A stretch of DNA of 64,000 bases from Staphylococcus sp. IVB6214 (GTDB lineage: Bacteria > Bacillota > Bacilli > Staphylococcales > Staphylococcaceae), in contig NZ_CP094723.1 of NCBI RefSeq assembly GCF_025558585.1, forward strand, positions 2,046,001-2,110,000, given 5' to 3'. The position numbers and the translations under genes were made by a program. Shown one piece after another: positions 19,133 through 26,831 of this stretch. The first letter of the stretch is position 1, and each line of letters opens with the position of its first letter. Below the pieces are notes generated by a model, which had not been told where the DNA came from, made no database searches, and was given only the letters and a program-made list of their open reading frames with translations.

Positions 19133-20623
19133 TTATTTTTTAAACCAATTGACTGGCTCTGGGTTTGTATTTGTCAAAATATGTTTCATTTCAAGATATT
19201 CTTCTAAACCAGCTGAACCGAGTTCACGACCGATACCAGATTGTTTGTAACCACCCCATGGTGCTTGTGCAAAGTATGGGTGGAAGTCGTTAATCCAAAC
19301 TGTTCCCATGCGTAGTTTGTTTGCGACACGTTGTGCTTTACCAATATCTTTTGAGAACACACCGCCTGCAAGGCCATAGATTGAGTCGTTAGCAAGGCGA
19401 ACGGCTTCTTCTTCTGTGTCGAATCCTTCAATTGTCACAACAGGTCCGAATACTTCTTCTTGAACGATGCGCATTGATGTATCACAGTTTGTAATCACTG
19501 TTGGTTCAAAGAAAAAGCCATCTTGTAAATCTTCACGGTCAGGGCGTTTTCCACCGATAGCAATTGTTGCACCATCTTCTTTCGCCACTTCCATATAGCT
19601 TTCTAGCTTTTCACGATGTTCTGCAGAAATAAGTGGACCCATTTCTGTTGAATCATCAAAGCCGTTACCCAATTTGATATGTTTAACGCGATCAATTAAC
19701 GCCTTTTCAAATTCATCTTTGATGGCATTGTGCACGATTAAACGAGAACCCGCTGAACATACTTGTCCTGCATGGAAATAGGCTCCGTTCAATGCTTGAT
19801 CAACGGCTAAGTCAAAGTCTGCATCATCAAATACGACGTTTGGATTTTTACCACCAAGCTCTAACGCAACTTTTGTTACATGGTCAGCAGCTTGTTTCAT
19901 AATGCGCTTACCAGTTTTGATACCACCTGTAAATGACACTAAGTCTACTTCTGGATGTGTTGACATGATGTCGCCAATCTCAGAACCTGCACCTAATACA
20001 AGGTTGATAACGCCTTTCGGGAAACCAACTTCTTCCATCAATTGAAATACGCGAATTGTTGTTAATGGTGTGATCTCACTAGGTTTCATCACGAGTGAAC
20101 AACCTGTTGCTAAAGCTGGCGCAATCTTCCATGATGCTTGAAGTAAAGGATAATTCCAAGGTGTGATTTGTGTGACAACACCAATAGGTTCTTTCACAAC
20201 TTTACTCTCAGTATTTGGAATCGGTGAGTCAATTAACTCACCCCCCTCTTTATCAGCTAAACCAGCAAAATACATGAATACATTATGGATATCATCCATG
20301 TCAGCACGAGACTCTTCTAACGTCTTACCTGTATCTAATGACTCTAACTCTGCTAAATTTTCACGATTTTCTTTAATTTTGTCGGCAAGTTCACGTACTT
20401 TTTGCCCTTTATATTCAGCTGTTGCTTGCGCATATTCTCCTTCATCAAATGAACGACGTGCTGCTAGAATGGCACGTTCCACATCTTCTGTTGTACCTTC
20501 TGCAACAGTTAAAATGACTTCTTGATTGTATGGATTAATAATGTCACGTGTGTTTTGATTACTACTTTCAACCCACTCACCATCGATAAATTGACGGCGT
20601 GATAAATTTTTAATTGATTCCAT
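19133..20623 (-). CDS. betB: Betaine-aldehyde dehydrogenase BetB/CudA
   Basis: 496 residues from MESIKNLSRRQFIDGEWVES. ALDH superfamily: TPWNYPLLQASWKIAPAL, catalytic Glu in LELGGKNPNVVF and nucleophile Cys in HAGQVCSAGSR (about residue 290). It oxidises betaine aldehyde to glycine betaine with NAD(P). The ATG at 20623 follows GAGGTG with six-base spacing. First gene of betB-betA; its promoter overlaps GTTAAGTTT repeats likely bound by the divergent regulator CudC. Confidence 0.95.
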   Translation of the reverse strand: MESIKNLSRRQFIDGEWVESSNQNTRDIINPYNQEVILTVAEGTTEDVERAILAARRSFDEGEYAQATAEYKGQKVRELADKIKENRENLAELESLDTGKTLEESRADMDDIHNVFMYFAGLADKEGGELIDSPIPNTESKVVKEPIGVVTQITPWNYPLLQASWKIAPALATGCSLVMKPSEITPLTTIRVFQLMEEVGFPKGVINLVLGAGSEIGDIMSTHPEVDLVSFTGGIKTGKRIMKQAADHVTKVALELGGKNPNVVFDDADFDLAVDQALNGAYFHAGQVCSAGSRLIVHNAIKDEFEKALIDRVKHIKLGNGFDDSTEMGPLISAEHREKLESYMEVAKEDGATIAIGGKRPDREDLQDGFFFEPTVITNCDTSMRIVQEEVFGPVVTIEGFDTEEEAVRLANDSIYGLAGGVFSKDIGKAQRVANKLRMGTVWINDFHPYFAQAPWGGYKQSGIGRELGSAGLEEYLEMKHILTNTNPEPVNWFKK

Positions 20624-20636
20624 CCTATACACCTCT

Positions 20637-20681
20637 GTTAAGTTTGTTAAGTTTTTATTTAACGAATCTCACAAACTTAAC
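20637..20681 (-). promoter_or_regulatory. Putative CudC (GbsR-type) operator at the betB promoter
   Basis: An 11-bp perfect inverted repeat GTTAAGTTTGT (20637-20647) / ACAAACTTAAC (20671-20681); the left arm is followed by a second direct GTTAAGTTT (20646-20654). Minus-strand TTGACA (20704-20709) with a weak -10 TTAGAG (20681-20686) places the operator at and just downstream of the promoter, suited to repression. Confidence 0.6.
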
Positions 20682-20776
20682 TCTAACACATATGTTAAAA
20701 TAGTGTCAACTTTCCCTATGGTGTACTATTAAATACACAGCACTTTTTTTAAAATGACTCTTTTTTTTAGAAAAAC

Positions 20777-20806
20777 TTGTGTTTCTGTTAAAAAGAAGCG
20801 TACAAT
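20777..20806 (+). promoter_or_regulatory. Likely cudC promoter
   Basis: TTGTGT (20777-20782), 18-base spacer, TACAAT (20801-20806), 36 bases before the cudC start. An AGGGAGGTG ribosome site follows. Confidence 0.5.
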
Positions 20807-20842
20807 TTAGCCGATAGGTTTCTTAAGGGAGGTGACCATAAA

Positions 20843-21394
20843 ATGACAAATGGGGCAGATTACGCATCACAATTAGAAGAAGCGAAAGATATCGTTATCA
20901 ACTCTATCGCAGAGACGATGGATTTATATGGGATCAACCGCAGCACAGGCAATTTATATGGCACAATGTTGTTTGAAGACAGCATGACTTTGGATGAGAT
21001 GCGTAGCGAATTACAGATGAGTAAACCGAGTATGAGTGCAGGGGTCAAAAAGCTACAAGAGTTTGATGTGGTCAAACAACGCTTTACACGTGGAAGCCGT
21101 AAACAACACTTTGAAGCTGAAAAGGACTTCTTTGCTTTTTTCAGCAACTTTTTCACACAAAAATGGTATCGTGAAATCAAGATTAATATGGCTGCCTTGC
21201 AAGAAGCAGAAGCGATGATTGATGTGATTATAACAGCTGATGATGTAGAAGATGATGTGAGACAAGAAGCAGAAGAAGTCAAAGCACACATGACACACTC
21301 AAGACTGTATTATCAATGGCTCAACTCAATCAGCGATGCGATTAAATCCGGGGAAATCTTTAACTACTTTCCAATTCCAGATGAAAATGCTTAA
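20843..21394 (+). CDS. cudC: Choline-responsive GbsR-family transcriptional repressor CudC
   Basis: 183 residues. MarR-like winged helix: YGINRSTGNLYGTMLFEDSM then SLQMSKPSMSAGVKKLQEF-type recognition helix (as LQMSKPSMSAGVKKLQEF) and wing KQRFTRGSRKQHFEAEKDFF. The C-terminal helical part would bind the ligand. Homologous in context and pattern to GbsR of Bacillus and CudC of S. xylosus, which control choline uptake and oxidation. Divergent from betB, convergent with the choline transporter gene. AGGGAGGTG precedes the ATG. Confidence 0.85.
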   Translation: MTNGADYASQLEEAKDIVINSIAETMDLYGINRSTGNLYGTMLFEDSMTLDEMRSELQMSKPSMSAGVKKLQEFDVVKQRFTRGSRKQHFEAEKDFFAFFSNFFTQKWYREIKINMAALQEAEAMIDVIITADDVEDDVRQEAEEVKAHMTHSRLYYQWLNSISDAIKSGEIFNYFPIPDENA

Positions 21395-21434
21395 AAAAAG
21401 AAGTCTGACAAGCGTGTGTCAGACTTCTTTTTTT
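21393..21434. terminator. Bidirectional terminator between cudC and the choline transporter
   Basis: An 18-bp near-perfect stem with A7 on one flank and T7 on the other; core AGAAGTCTGACA / TGTCAGACTTCT with the loop AGCGTG. Confidence 0.9.
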
Positions 21435-21435
21435 G

Positions 21436-23064
21436 CTATAAATTATTGTCTTCGTCATCTTTTTCACTAACCTGTAAAATTCGTAGTGAACGACGCTCAA
21501 TCTTTTTAAAACGTTCTGCACGTGTTTGTAATGCAATGCGGTCACCAGACAAGATCATCATAAATGATATCATGATAATAACAAAGATGATAATGAGTGG
21601 TACACCGGCGACGATTGAAGCTGTTTGCAATATTTCAAGCGCACGTTCACCACCGACGAGCATTAATGAGAATGGCAATAAGCACAATGCGAATGCCCAG
21701 AATAATCGATTCATTTTGAGCGGTTCACCCTTCACACGTAATTGTGTTGCTGCCGCTACGATATATGACGCAGAATCAAACGTTGTAACTAAGAATAAAA
21801 AGGCTGATAGAATAAACAATGCGATCAATACCGGCGCAAATGGTAAATGATTGACCACTTCAATAATCGTTGCTTCCGTACCATGTGAATTTAAAAATGA
21901 TACAACATCAAATTGACCTGTGATTTGTAGGTATGTCGCATAGTTTCCAAAAATACCAAAGAACAGCACACAGCCAAATGTCCCATAGACAATTGTTCCG
22001 AGAATGACCTCTTTCAATGTACGTCCTCTTGAAATACGTGCAATGAACAACCCAATAAATGGTGCATATACAATCCACCAAGCCCAATAGAAAATCGTCC
22101 ATTGTTGTGGGAAGTTTGTCTCTTCACGGCCGCCTACACCGCCAAACGGTTCTAGCCATGTTGCCATTTGGAAGAAGTTTTTAATCATATTCCCGAAGCT
22201 TGTAACTGTTGTTTCCATAATAAAAATAGTTGGTCCAATAATAAAAATAAAACCGAGTAATAGGAACGACAACCAAACATTCAAGTCGCTTAATACTTGA
22301 ATCCCTTTCTTCAATCCACGATAAGAACTGTATGCGAAGGCGATTGTAATGCCTACTAAAACACAACTCTTTACAACCATGCTGGAGCCATCGATGCCTG
22401 TCAATTTCTCGAGTCCTGCTGAAATCATCGGTACACCGAGTGCAAGTGATGTCGCAGTCCCACCGATCAAACCAAAAATGAATAAAATATCGACGAGTTT
22501 ACCAATAAACCCATCTGTTTGTCCTTTTAAAATGGGACGGCATGCTTGGCTAATTTTAAAAATAGGTTGTTTCTTTACGAAAACTAAATAACCAATCGGC
22601 AACGCAGGCAAGACATAAATCGCCCATGCAATCGGTCCCCAATGGAACATGCCATACATTGTCGCATAGCTTAAAGCTGCATCACTCATTGGTTTTGCGC
22701 CTTGTGGCGGTCCTTGATAGTAATACGCCCACTCGATGACACCCCAGTATAAAATATCTGAACCAATACCGGCACAGAAAAGCATAGATGCCCATGCAAA
22801 GTCGCTAAATTCCGGTCGATCGCTTGCACGTCCTAATGTGACCGAGCCATATTTACCGAACGCAATATATAATACAAAACAAAAAATGGCGAGACCTAAC
22901 ACGAGATATGTCGCACCTAAATTTGTTGTAACGAACTCATTCATCGCAACAACGACGGAACGGCTTTGTTTTGGAAATACCATCATTGGTATAACAGCGA
23001 GTAACAACACAAACGCTGCACCGCAAAAGACGATCCAATCCATCAATTTATTATCTTTATGCAC
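21436..23064 (-). CDS. cudT: BCCT-family choline transporter (CudT/BetT-like)
   Basis: 542 residues with about 12 membrane helices. The BCCT signature WAWWIVYAPFIGLFIARISR followed by GRTLKEVILG is present, as is the aromatic-rich betaine/choline helix. A GTG start at 23064 follows GAAGGGGG with seven-base spacing; the GTG at 23094 lacks a ribosome site. The short hydrophilic C-terminus (ending KDDEDNNL) is unlike the long osmosensing tail of proteobacterial BetT. Location beside betBA and cudC indicates choline uptake for glycine betaine synthesis. Confidence 0.88.
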   Translation of the reverse strand: MHKDNKLMDWIVFCGAAFVLLLAVIPMMVFPKQSRSVVVAMNEFVTTNLGATYLVLGLAIFCFVLYIAFGKYGSVTLGRASDRPEFSDFAWASMLFCAGIGSDILYWGVIEWAYYYQGPPQGAKPMSDAALSYATMYGMFHWGPIAWAIYVLPALPIGYLVFVKKQPIFKISQACRPILKGQTDGFIGKLVDILFIFGLIGGTATSLALGVPMISAGLEKLTGIDGSSMVVKSCVLVGITIAFAYSSYRGLKKGIQVLSDLNVWLSFLLLGFIFIIGPTIFIMETTVTSFGNMIKNFFQMATWLEPFGGVGGREETNFPQQWTIFYWAWWIVYAPFIGLFIARISRGRTLKEVILGTIVYGTFGCVLFFGIFGNYATYLQITGQFDVVSFLNSHGTEATIIEVVNHLPFAPVLIALFILSAFLFLVTTFDSASYIVAAATQLRVKGEPLKMNRLFWAFALCLLPFSLMLVGGERALEILQTASIVAGVPLIIIFVIIMISFMMILSGDRIALQTRAERFKKIERRSLRILQVSEKDDEDNNL

Positions 23065-23238
23065 AATGAATCCCCCTTCATTAATCTGTCGCACAATATG
23101 AGATAACTTCTGCTTTAGACTAACGAAGATTACATTTTAATGCAAATTCGATTCAATAACATACATGTTTTATTATGAATATATATAACTAAAACAACAA
23201 TTAAACATTGTCAAAACAATGGTGTAAAGTAGGTTAAT

Positions 23239-23262
23239 AACGTTAAGTAATTACTTAACGTT
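23239..23262. promoter_or_regulatory. Perfect 24-bp palindrome upstream of cudT
   Basis: Two perfect 12-base arms (AACGTTAAGTAA and its complement) with no loop. It carries GTTAAGT, the same core as the betB operator, and lies about 25 bp upstream of a TTGACA (minus strand, 23209-23214) in the cudT leader region. Likely a CudC site; an alternative is a regulator of unknown identity. Confidence 0.5.
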
Positions 23263-23310
23263 GTATTTTTATACATTCAAAGGTAATAATTATTTATTTT
23301 AAAATCATTA

Positions 23311-23337
23311 AAAATACCTACCTTTTCAGAAAAGTAG
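23311..23337 (-). terminator. Probable terminator of the MOSC gene
   Basis: Minus strand CTACTTTT / AAAAGGTAG stem (one G-U pair) followed by a TATTTTTA tract, 20 bases after the stop. Confidence 0.55.
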
Positions 23338-23355
23338 ATATTTCATTATATTCGG

Positions 23356-24054
23356 TTAGATATTGGGACCATACAATCTCGCACTGTCGTCAACCGATGC
23401 ACCAGTCAGACGTTTCTCTAAGCTAGCATGCCAACTTTTAGGCGTAAAACCTGCTTCTTGCAATGCTTGTATGTCTGTCTTATCTGCCTTTCCTTGTAGC
23501 GTGTCATTCATGCGCTGAATCGTCCAATCAGGATGTGGTCGTTCTTGCAGTAATAATGCATCTCCTTGTTGGATATGCCCTTCCTTTAGCACGCGATAGT
23601 ACCAGCCTGTCTTGCCTGTGTCTTCTAGCATCTTAGCAAAGTCCAGAATACCTAAACGACGGCTAGGTTTCCAGCAGGGTCGTCTCGGTTGAGAAACCTG
23701 TATCACCGCTTCTCCTACTTGATAAACATCACTGATACAAACCGTTTGTTCATCCATTCCTACCACAGAAATATTTTCTCCATTACTCCCAACAGGAATA
23801 TCTTGTTCATATTGCGTGCTAAACACTGCGTAATGATCTGCAGCATACGCAAATAATGCTTTTTCAGCGCCACCATGATGACGTGTATCTCCAACAGCAT
23901 CTCCTTGAAGTCCTTCTTTACCAAGCCATACTGGTTCTGAAGTTTCTTGTTTAAAAGCCGCAGTCGTCCATGTTTGTGACATCAGGTCTTCAGCGCTCGG
24001 GTCCCCATATTCTTTTACTTTACCTATATAAAGCTTTTGAATTTGACGTGTCAT
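23356..24054 (-). CDS. MOSC domain protein (YiiM-like)
   Basis: 232 residues. The MOSC core has GLQGDAVGDTRHHGGAEKALF at about 49-69 and the conserved Cys in SQPRRPCWKPSRRL that binds molybdenum cofactor or sulfur. C-terminal 3-alpha domain (about 165-232) as in YiiM, which detoxifies N-hydroxylated bases. Whether this homologue does so is inference. AGGGGAG precedes the ATG. No molybdenum-cofactor genes are adjacent. Confidence 0.85.
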   Translation of the reverse strand: MTRQIQKLYIGKVKEYGDPSAEDLMSQTWTTAAFKQETSEPVWLGKEGLQGDAVGDTRHHGGAEKALFAYAADHYAVFSTQYEQDIPVGSNGENISVVGMDEQTVCISDVYQVGEAVIQVSQPRRPCWKPSRRLGILDFAKMLEDTGKTGWYYRVLKEGHIQQGDALLLQERPHPDWTIQRMNDTLQGKADKTDIQALQEAGFTPKSWHASLEKRLTGASVDDSARLYGPNI

Positions 24055-24186
24055 CGTATCTCCCCTTTCTTTGCATTACTATATAGCAACCATTACCTCC
24101 ATTATCGCACAAACTTTAAACTTGTGTCCGATATAGATGCCTTATACACTATCATTAACCAATAAAAATAAAGGTGGCAACAACTT

Positions 24187-24891
24187 ATGCAACATACGTT
24201 ATATCAACATGGTACATTAGGCACATTGATGGCAGGTGCACTTGAAGGAACATGCCGTATCGACACGTTACTTGAGCACGGCGATCATGGTATTGCGACA
24301 CTCACTGGCTCCGATGGCGAAGTGATTTTTGTAGACGGTCAAGCATTTCATGCGACAACAACAGAAGATAAGGTGCGCGTGCTTTCTGGGGAAGCACTCA
24401 CACCTTATGCATCTGTCTCAAAATTCTCAGCAGATACGACTTTTGAAGCAACTGCCGCAAATCACGAAACGCTATATCAACAAATTCGTCAACACATGCT
24501 GAGTGAGAACCTATTTGCAATGATTAAAATTAAAGGGACATTCAGCCACATGCACATACGCATCATGCCAAAACAAGATCCACCGTATACACGTTTGATT
24601 ACATCTGCAAAAGTACAACCTGAATATCACCGTCAACACATCTCAGGCACAATCGTTGCAGTCTATACACCCGAAGCTTTTCACGGTATTGGTGCCGCTG
24701 GCTTTCATGCACACTTCATTTCAGAAGATCAGCAGTTTGTTGGGCATATTTTAGGCTTTGACTTGGCAGAAGGAACCGTTCAAATTCAAAACTGCGCAAC
24801 CTTGGAACAACACTTATCAACCGATCCAAGCTTCATCAATAAGACATTCGACTATCAAGATATCGCCGAAGACATCCACCAAGCCGAATAG
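24187..24891 (+). CDS. budA: Alpha-acetolactate decarboxylase
   Basis: 234 residues, full length. LYQHGTLGTLMAGALEG opens the protein; FHGIGAAGFHAHFISEDQ carries the zinc-binding His pair, with a third His and Glu in the GHILGFDL/DFALAEG-like region. It converts acetolactate to acetoin in overflow fermentation and pH control. AAGGTGG precedes the ATG. No acetolactate synthase (alsS) gene follows; the gene stands alone upstream of a repeat-rich intergenic region. Confidence 0.93.
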   Translation: MQHTLYQHGTLGTLMAGALEGTCRIDTLLEHGDHGIATLTGSDGEVIFVDGQAFHATTTEDKVRVLSGEALTPYASVSKFSADTTFEATAANHETLYQQIRQHMLSENLFAMIKIKGTFSHMHIRIMPKQDPPYTRLITSAKVQPEYHRQHISGTIVAVYTPEAFHGIGAAGFHAHFISEDQQFVGHILGFDLAEGTVQIQNCATLEQHLSTDPSFINKTFDYQDIAEDIHQAE

Positions 24892-24895
24892 ATAA

Positions 24896-25190
24896 CGAGG
24901 TTGTGAGAGAAGCGCTTAGGGGTTGAGCAGAACCCAAGCAATTCTCAAAATAGCTTTTTTATTTTGGGGAATTGCGACGTTCTGTCGAAAGCCCTGCTTC
25001 TCGAACACTGACATCAAACGATGTTGTGAAAAGTACGGTTAGAATTTAAGCAGAACCCGAGCGGTGAGCAAAGTCGCTTTTTTATTTTGTAGAGCCACAA
25101 AGTTCTGTCGCAAACTCTGTACTTTGAACACTGACAACACGAGGTTGTGAGAGAAGCGCTTAGGGATTGAGCAGAACCTCTGAACACTAA
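24896..25190 (+). repeat. Tandem ~122-bp hairpin-forming repeats (two full, one collapsed)
   Basis: Units start at 24896, 25019 and 25140 with CGANGTTGTG. Units 1 (123 bp) and 2 (121 bp) each fold into a long hairpin: the inner arm GCAGAAC / GTTCTGT is shared, while the outer arm is GAGAAGC / GCTTCTC (24907-24913, 24996-25002) in unit 1 and AAAGTAC / GTACTTT (25030-25036, 25119-25125) in unit 2. Both arms change together. Unit 3 keeps the head and tail but lacks the hairpin middle. The loops carry AGCTTTTTTATTTTG and TCGCTTTTTTATTTTG. No coding potential. Confidence 0.8.
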
Positions 25191-25224
25191 CAGCCCATTC
25201 ACTTCGTTTTGTGTGAATGGGCTG
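25191..25224. terminator. Terminator hairpin after the alkaline phosphatase gene
   Basis: Perfect 12-bp stem CAGCCCATTCAC / GTGAATGGGCTG with a 10-base loop, eight bases beyond the phoB stop. The T-tract is weak on either strand. Confidence 0.65.
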
Positions 25225-25232
25225 TTGTCATG

Positions 25233-26648
25233 TTATTTATTTTCGTAAAATTTAAAGATGCGATCTGCGTTCTCTACATTGTTCATATTCCCTCGAAAGG
25301 CTTCAGATCCTGGACCGTAAGCATAAGTATTCGTGTCTACACCAGTGTGTCCAGATGATGTCCATCCTGTATTAGAGGCATGATTGACTGGCTCTTGAAT
25401 CGCATCTTGCAACGCTTGATATTGCTGTTCGTATTTCTCTTCATCCTTCTTCTTATTGATTTTCGCTAACTGATCTGCTTCTCGTTTTATCTGTTTCATT
25501 GCTTTCTTATCCACATCAAAACCATAACCTGCCTGAATCGTATCATCGATTGATTCTCCTGATGCAATCTGTTCTGTCATCCATTGTGCCGAATGCTTCA
25601 TATTGCGGATCGGCTCTGCATCCCACGCATATGTTCCATCTTTTCCTACCGATAAACCACCTGTTGAATGATCCGCTGTTGCTACAACGAGTGTGTCTGG
25701 ATTTGACTTGGCATATGTCATCGCATCTTCAAACGCCTTCTCGAATCCTTTCATCTCTGACATCACACCTGTTACATCATGTGTATGACCTTGCTTATCA
25801 ATAGATGCGCCTTCTACCATTAAGAAAAATCCATCTTCATCTTTAGACAAACGATCCAAAGCCGATTTCTGCATATCAGCTAGACTCGGATCATCATCAG
25901 GTGCATCAATTTGTAGTGGCATATTCTCATCTGCAAATAAGCCTAGTACTTGATCACTATCTGATTCAGCTAACCCTTCTTTGTTCGTCACAACATCATA
26001 ACCATCTTTTTCAAATTGTTTATCAAGGTTTCCGTTTTCTTTACCAAAATATTTTGCACCACCACCGAGTAACACATCTACCTTATGCGCTTCATCAATG
26101 CGTTCGTCATAAAATTGTTGCGCAATCTCATTCTTTTTATCTCGATCTGTCACGTGTGCTGCATATGCTGCAGGTGTTGCATCTGTCAATTCAGCTGTTG
26201 TCACCAACCCTGTTGACTTACCGATTGACTTAGCACGTTCTAATACAGTCTCCACTTTCTTTTGATTGGCATCAACACCAATAGCACCGTTGTATGTTTT
26301 ATGTCCTGAACTAATAGCTGTACCTGCCGCTGCTGAATCTGTGACATTTTCTTCTTTATCTGCAGAGTATGTACGTTGACTTCCGACAAAATAATCATCA
26401 AAAGCTGTTTCTTCCATCTCTTCTGTATCCGGATTATCAGCAAAATATCGATATGCTGTTTGGTAGGACGGTCCCATACCATCGCCTACCATGAAAATAA
26501 TATTTTTAGGACTTTCTTTATCGCCATAGACAGTCACTTGACCTTGCTGATGACTGTTTGCTTTGACTTCAGGTGCTGTCCCTAAAATAGATGCACTGAC
26601 TAATGAACTTGCAATCATGATACTGCCTAAAGATGAACGTAATTTCAT
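25233..26648 (-). CDS. phoB: Secreted alkaline phosphatase
   Basis: 471 residues. Signal peptide MKLRSSLGSIMIASSLVSAS with cleavage near EVKANS. Alkaline phosphatase motifs: IIFMVGDGMG (metal Asp), the nucleophile Ser in VTDSAAAGTAIS, GFFLMVEGASIDKQGHTHD and VVATADHSTGGL; the final His is in GHTGVDTNTYAYG. It releases phosphate from extracellular phosphomonoesters. AAAGGGG precedes the ATG. A four-hexamer Pho box just upstream indicates PhoP control under phosphate starvation. S. aureus calls this gene phoB. Confidence 0.95.
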   Translation of the reverse strand: MKLRSSLGSIMIASSLVSASILGTAPEVKANSHQQGQVTVYGDKESPKNIIFMVGDGMGPSYQTAYRYFADNPDTEEMEETAFDDYFVGSQRTYSADKEENVTDSAAAGTAISSGHKTYNGAIGVDANQKKVETVLERAKSIGKSTGLVTTAELTDATPAAYAAHVTDRDKKNEIAQQFYDERIDEAHKVDVLLGGGAKYFGKENGNLDKQFEKDGYDVVTNKEGLAESDSDQVLGLFADENMPLQIDAPDDDPSLADMQKSALDRLSKDEDGFFLMVEGASIDKQGHTHDVTGVMSEMKGFEKAFEDAMTYAKSNPDTLVVATADHSTGGLSVGKDGTYAWDAEPIRNMKHSAQWMTEQIASGESIDDTIQAGYGFDVDKKAMKQIKREADQLAKINKKKDEEKYEQQYQALQDAIQEPVNHASNTGWTSSGHTGVDTNTYAYGPGSEAFRGNMNNVENADRIFKFYENK

Positions 26649-26685
26649 GCTTCAAAAACCCCTTTTCAATATTAGATTCAATGTC

Positions 26686-26739
26686 ATTATAGTTTTAATT
26701 TTTGAAGGGAATTTGAAGTGAATATAAAGATTTTGTTAA
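26686..26739 (-). promoter_or_regulatory. Pho box and promoter of the alkaline phosphatase gene
   Basis: On the minus strand four hexamers TTAACA, TTTATA, TTCAAA, TTCAAA occur with exact 5-base spacers (26739 to 26701), the 11-bp period known for Firmicute PhoP sites. TATAAT at 26691-26686 is the -10; the last hexamers cover the -35 position. Confidence 0.85.
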
Positions 26740-26785
26740 GGTGTTTTTTTAAGTTCCACATGAAACATATCTTCTTAATGTGAAA

Positions 26786-26822
26786 AAGGAAGACTTCCCG
26801 CTCTATGACGGTAGTCTTCCTT
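26786..26822 (-). terminator. Terminator of the MFS exporter gene
   Basis: Stem AAGGAAGACT / AGTCTTCCTT with a 17-base loop, ten bases after the stop; A-rich plus strand gives a T-tract on the minus strand. Confidence 0.8.
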
Positions 26823-26831
26823 CATTATTTG

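Noticed and set aside
17377..20623. betBA acquired as an island
   Set aside because: Base composition and codon use look like the neighbours, no integrase or repeats at the borders, and the genes are core in staphylococci.
24896..25190. CRISPR array
   Set aside because: Units are 121-123 bp with internal hairpins and no constant-length spacers; no cas genes in the window.
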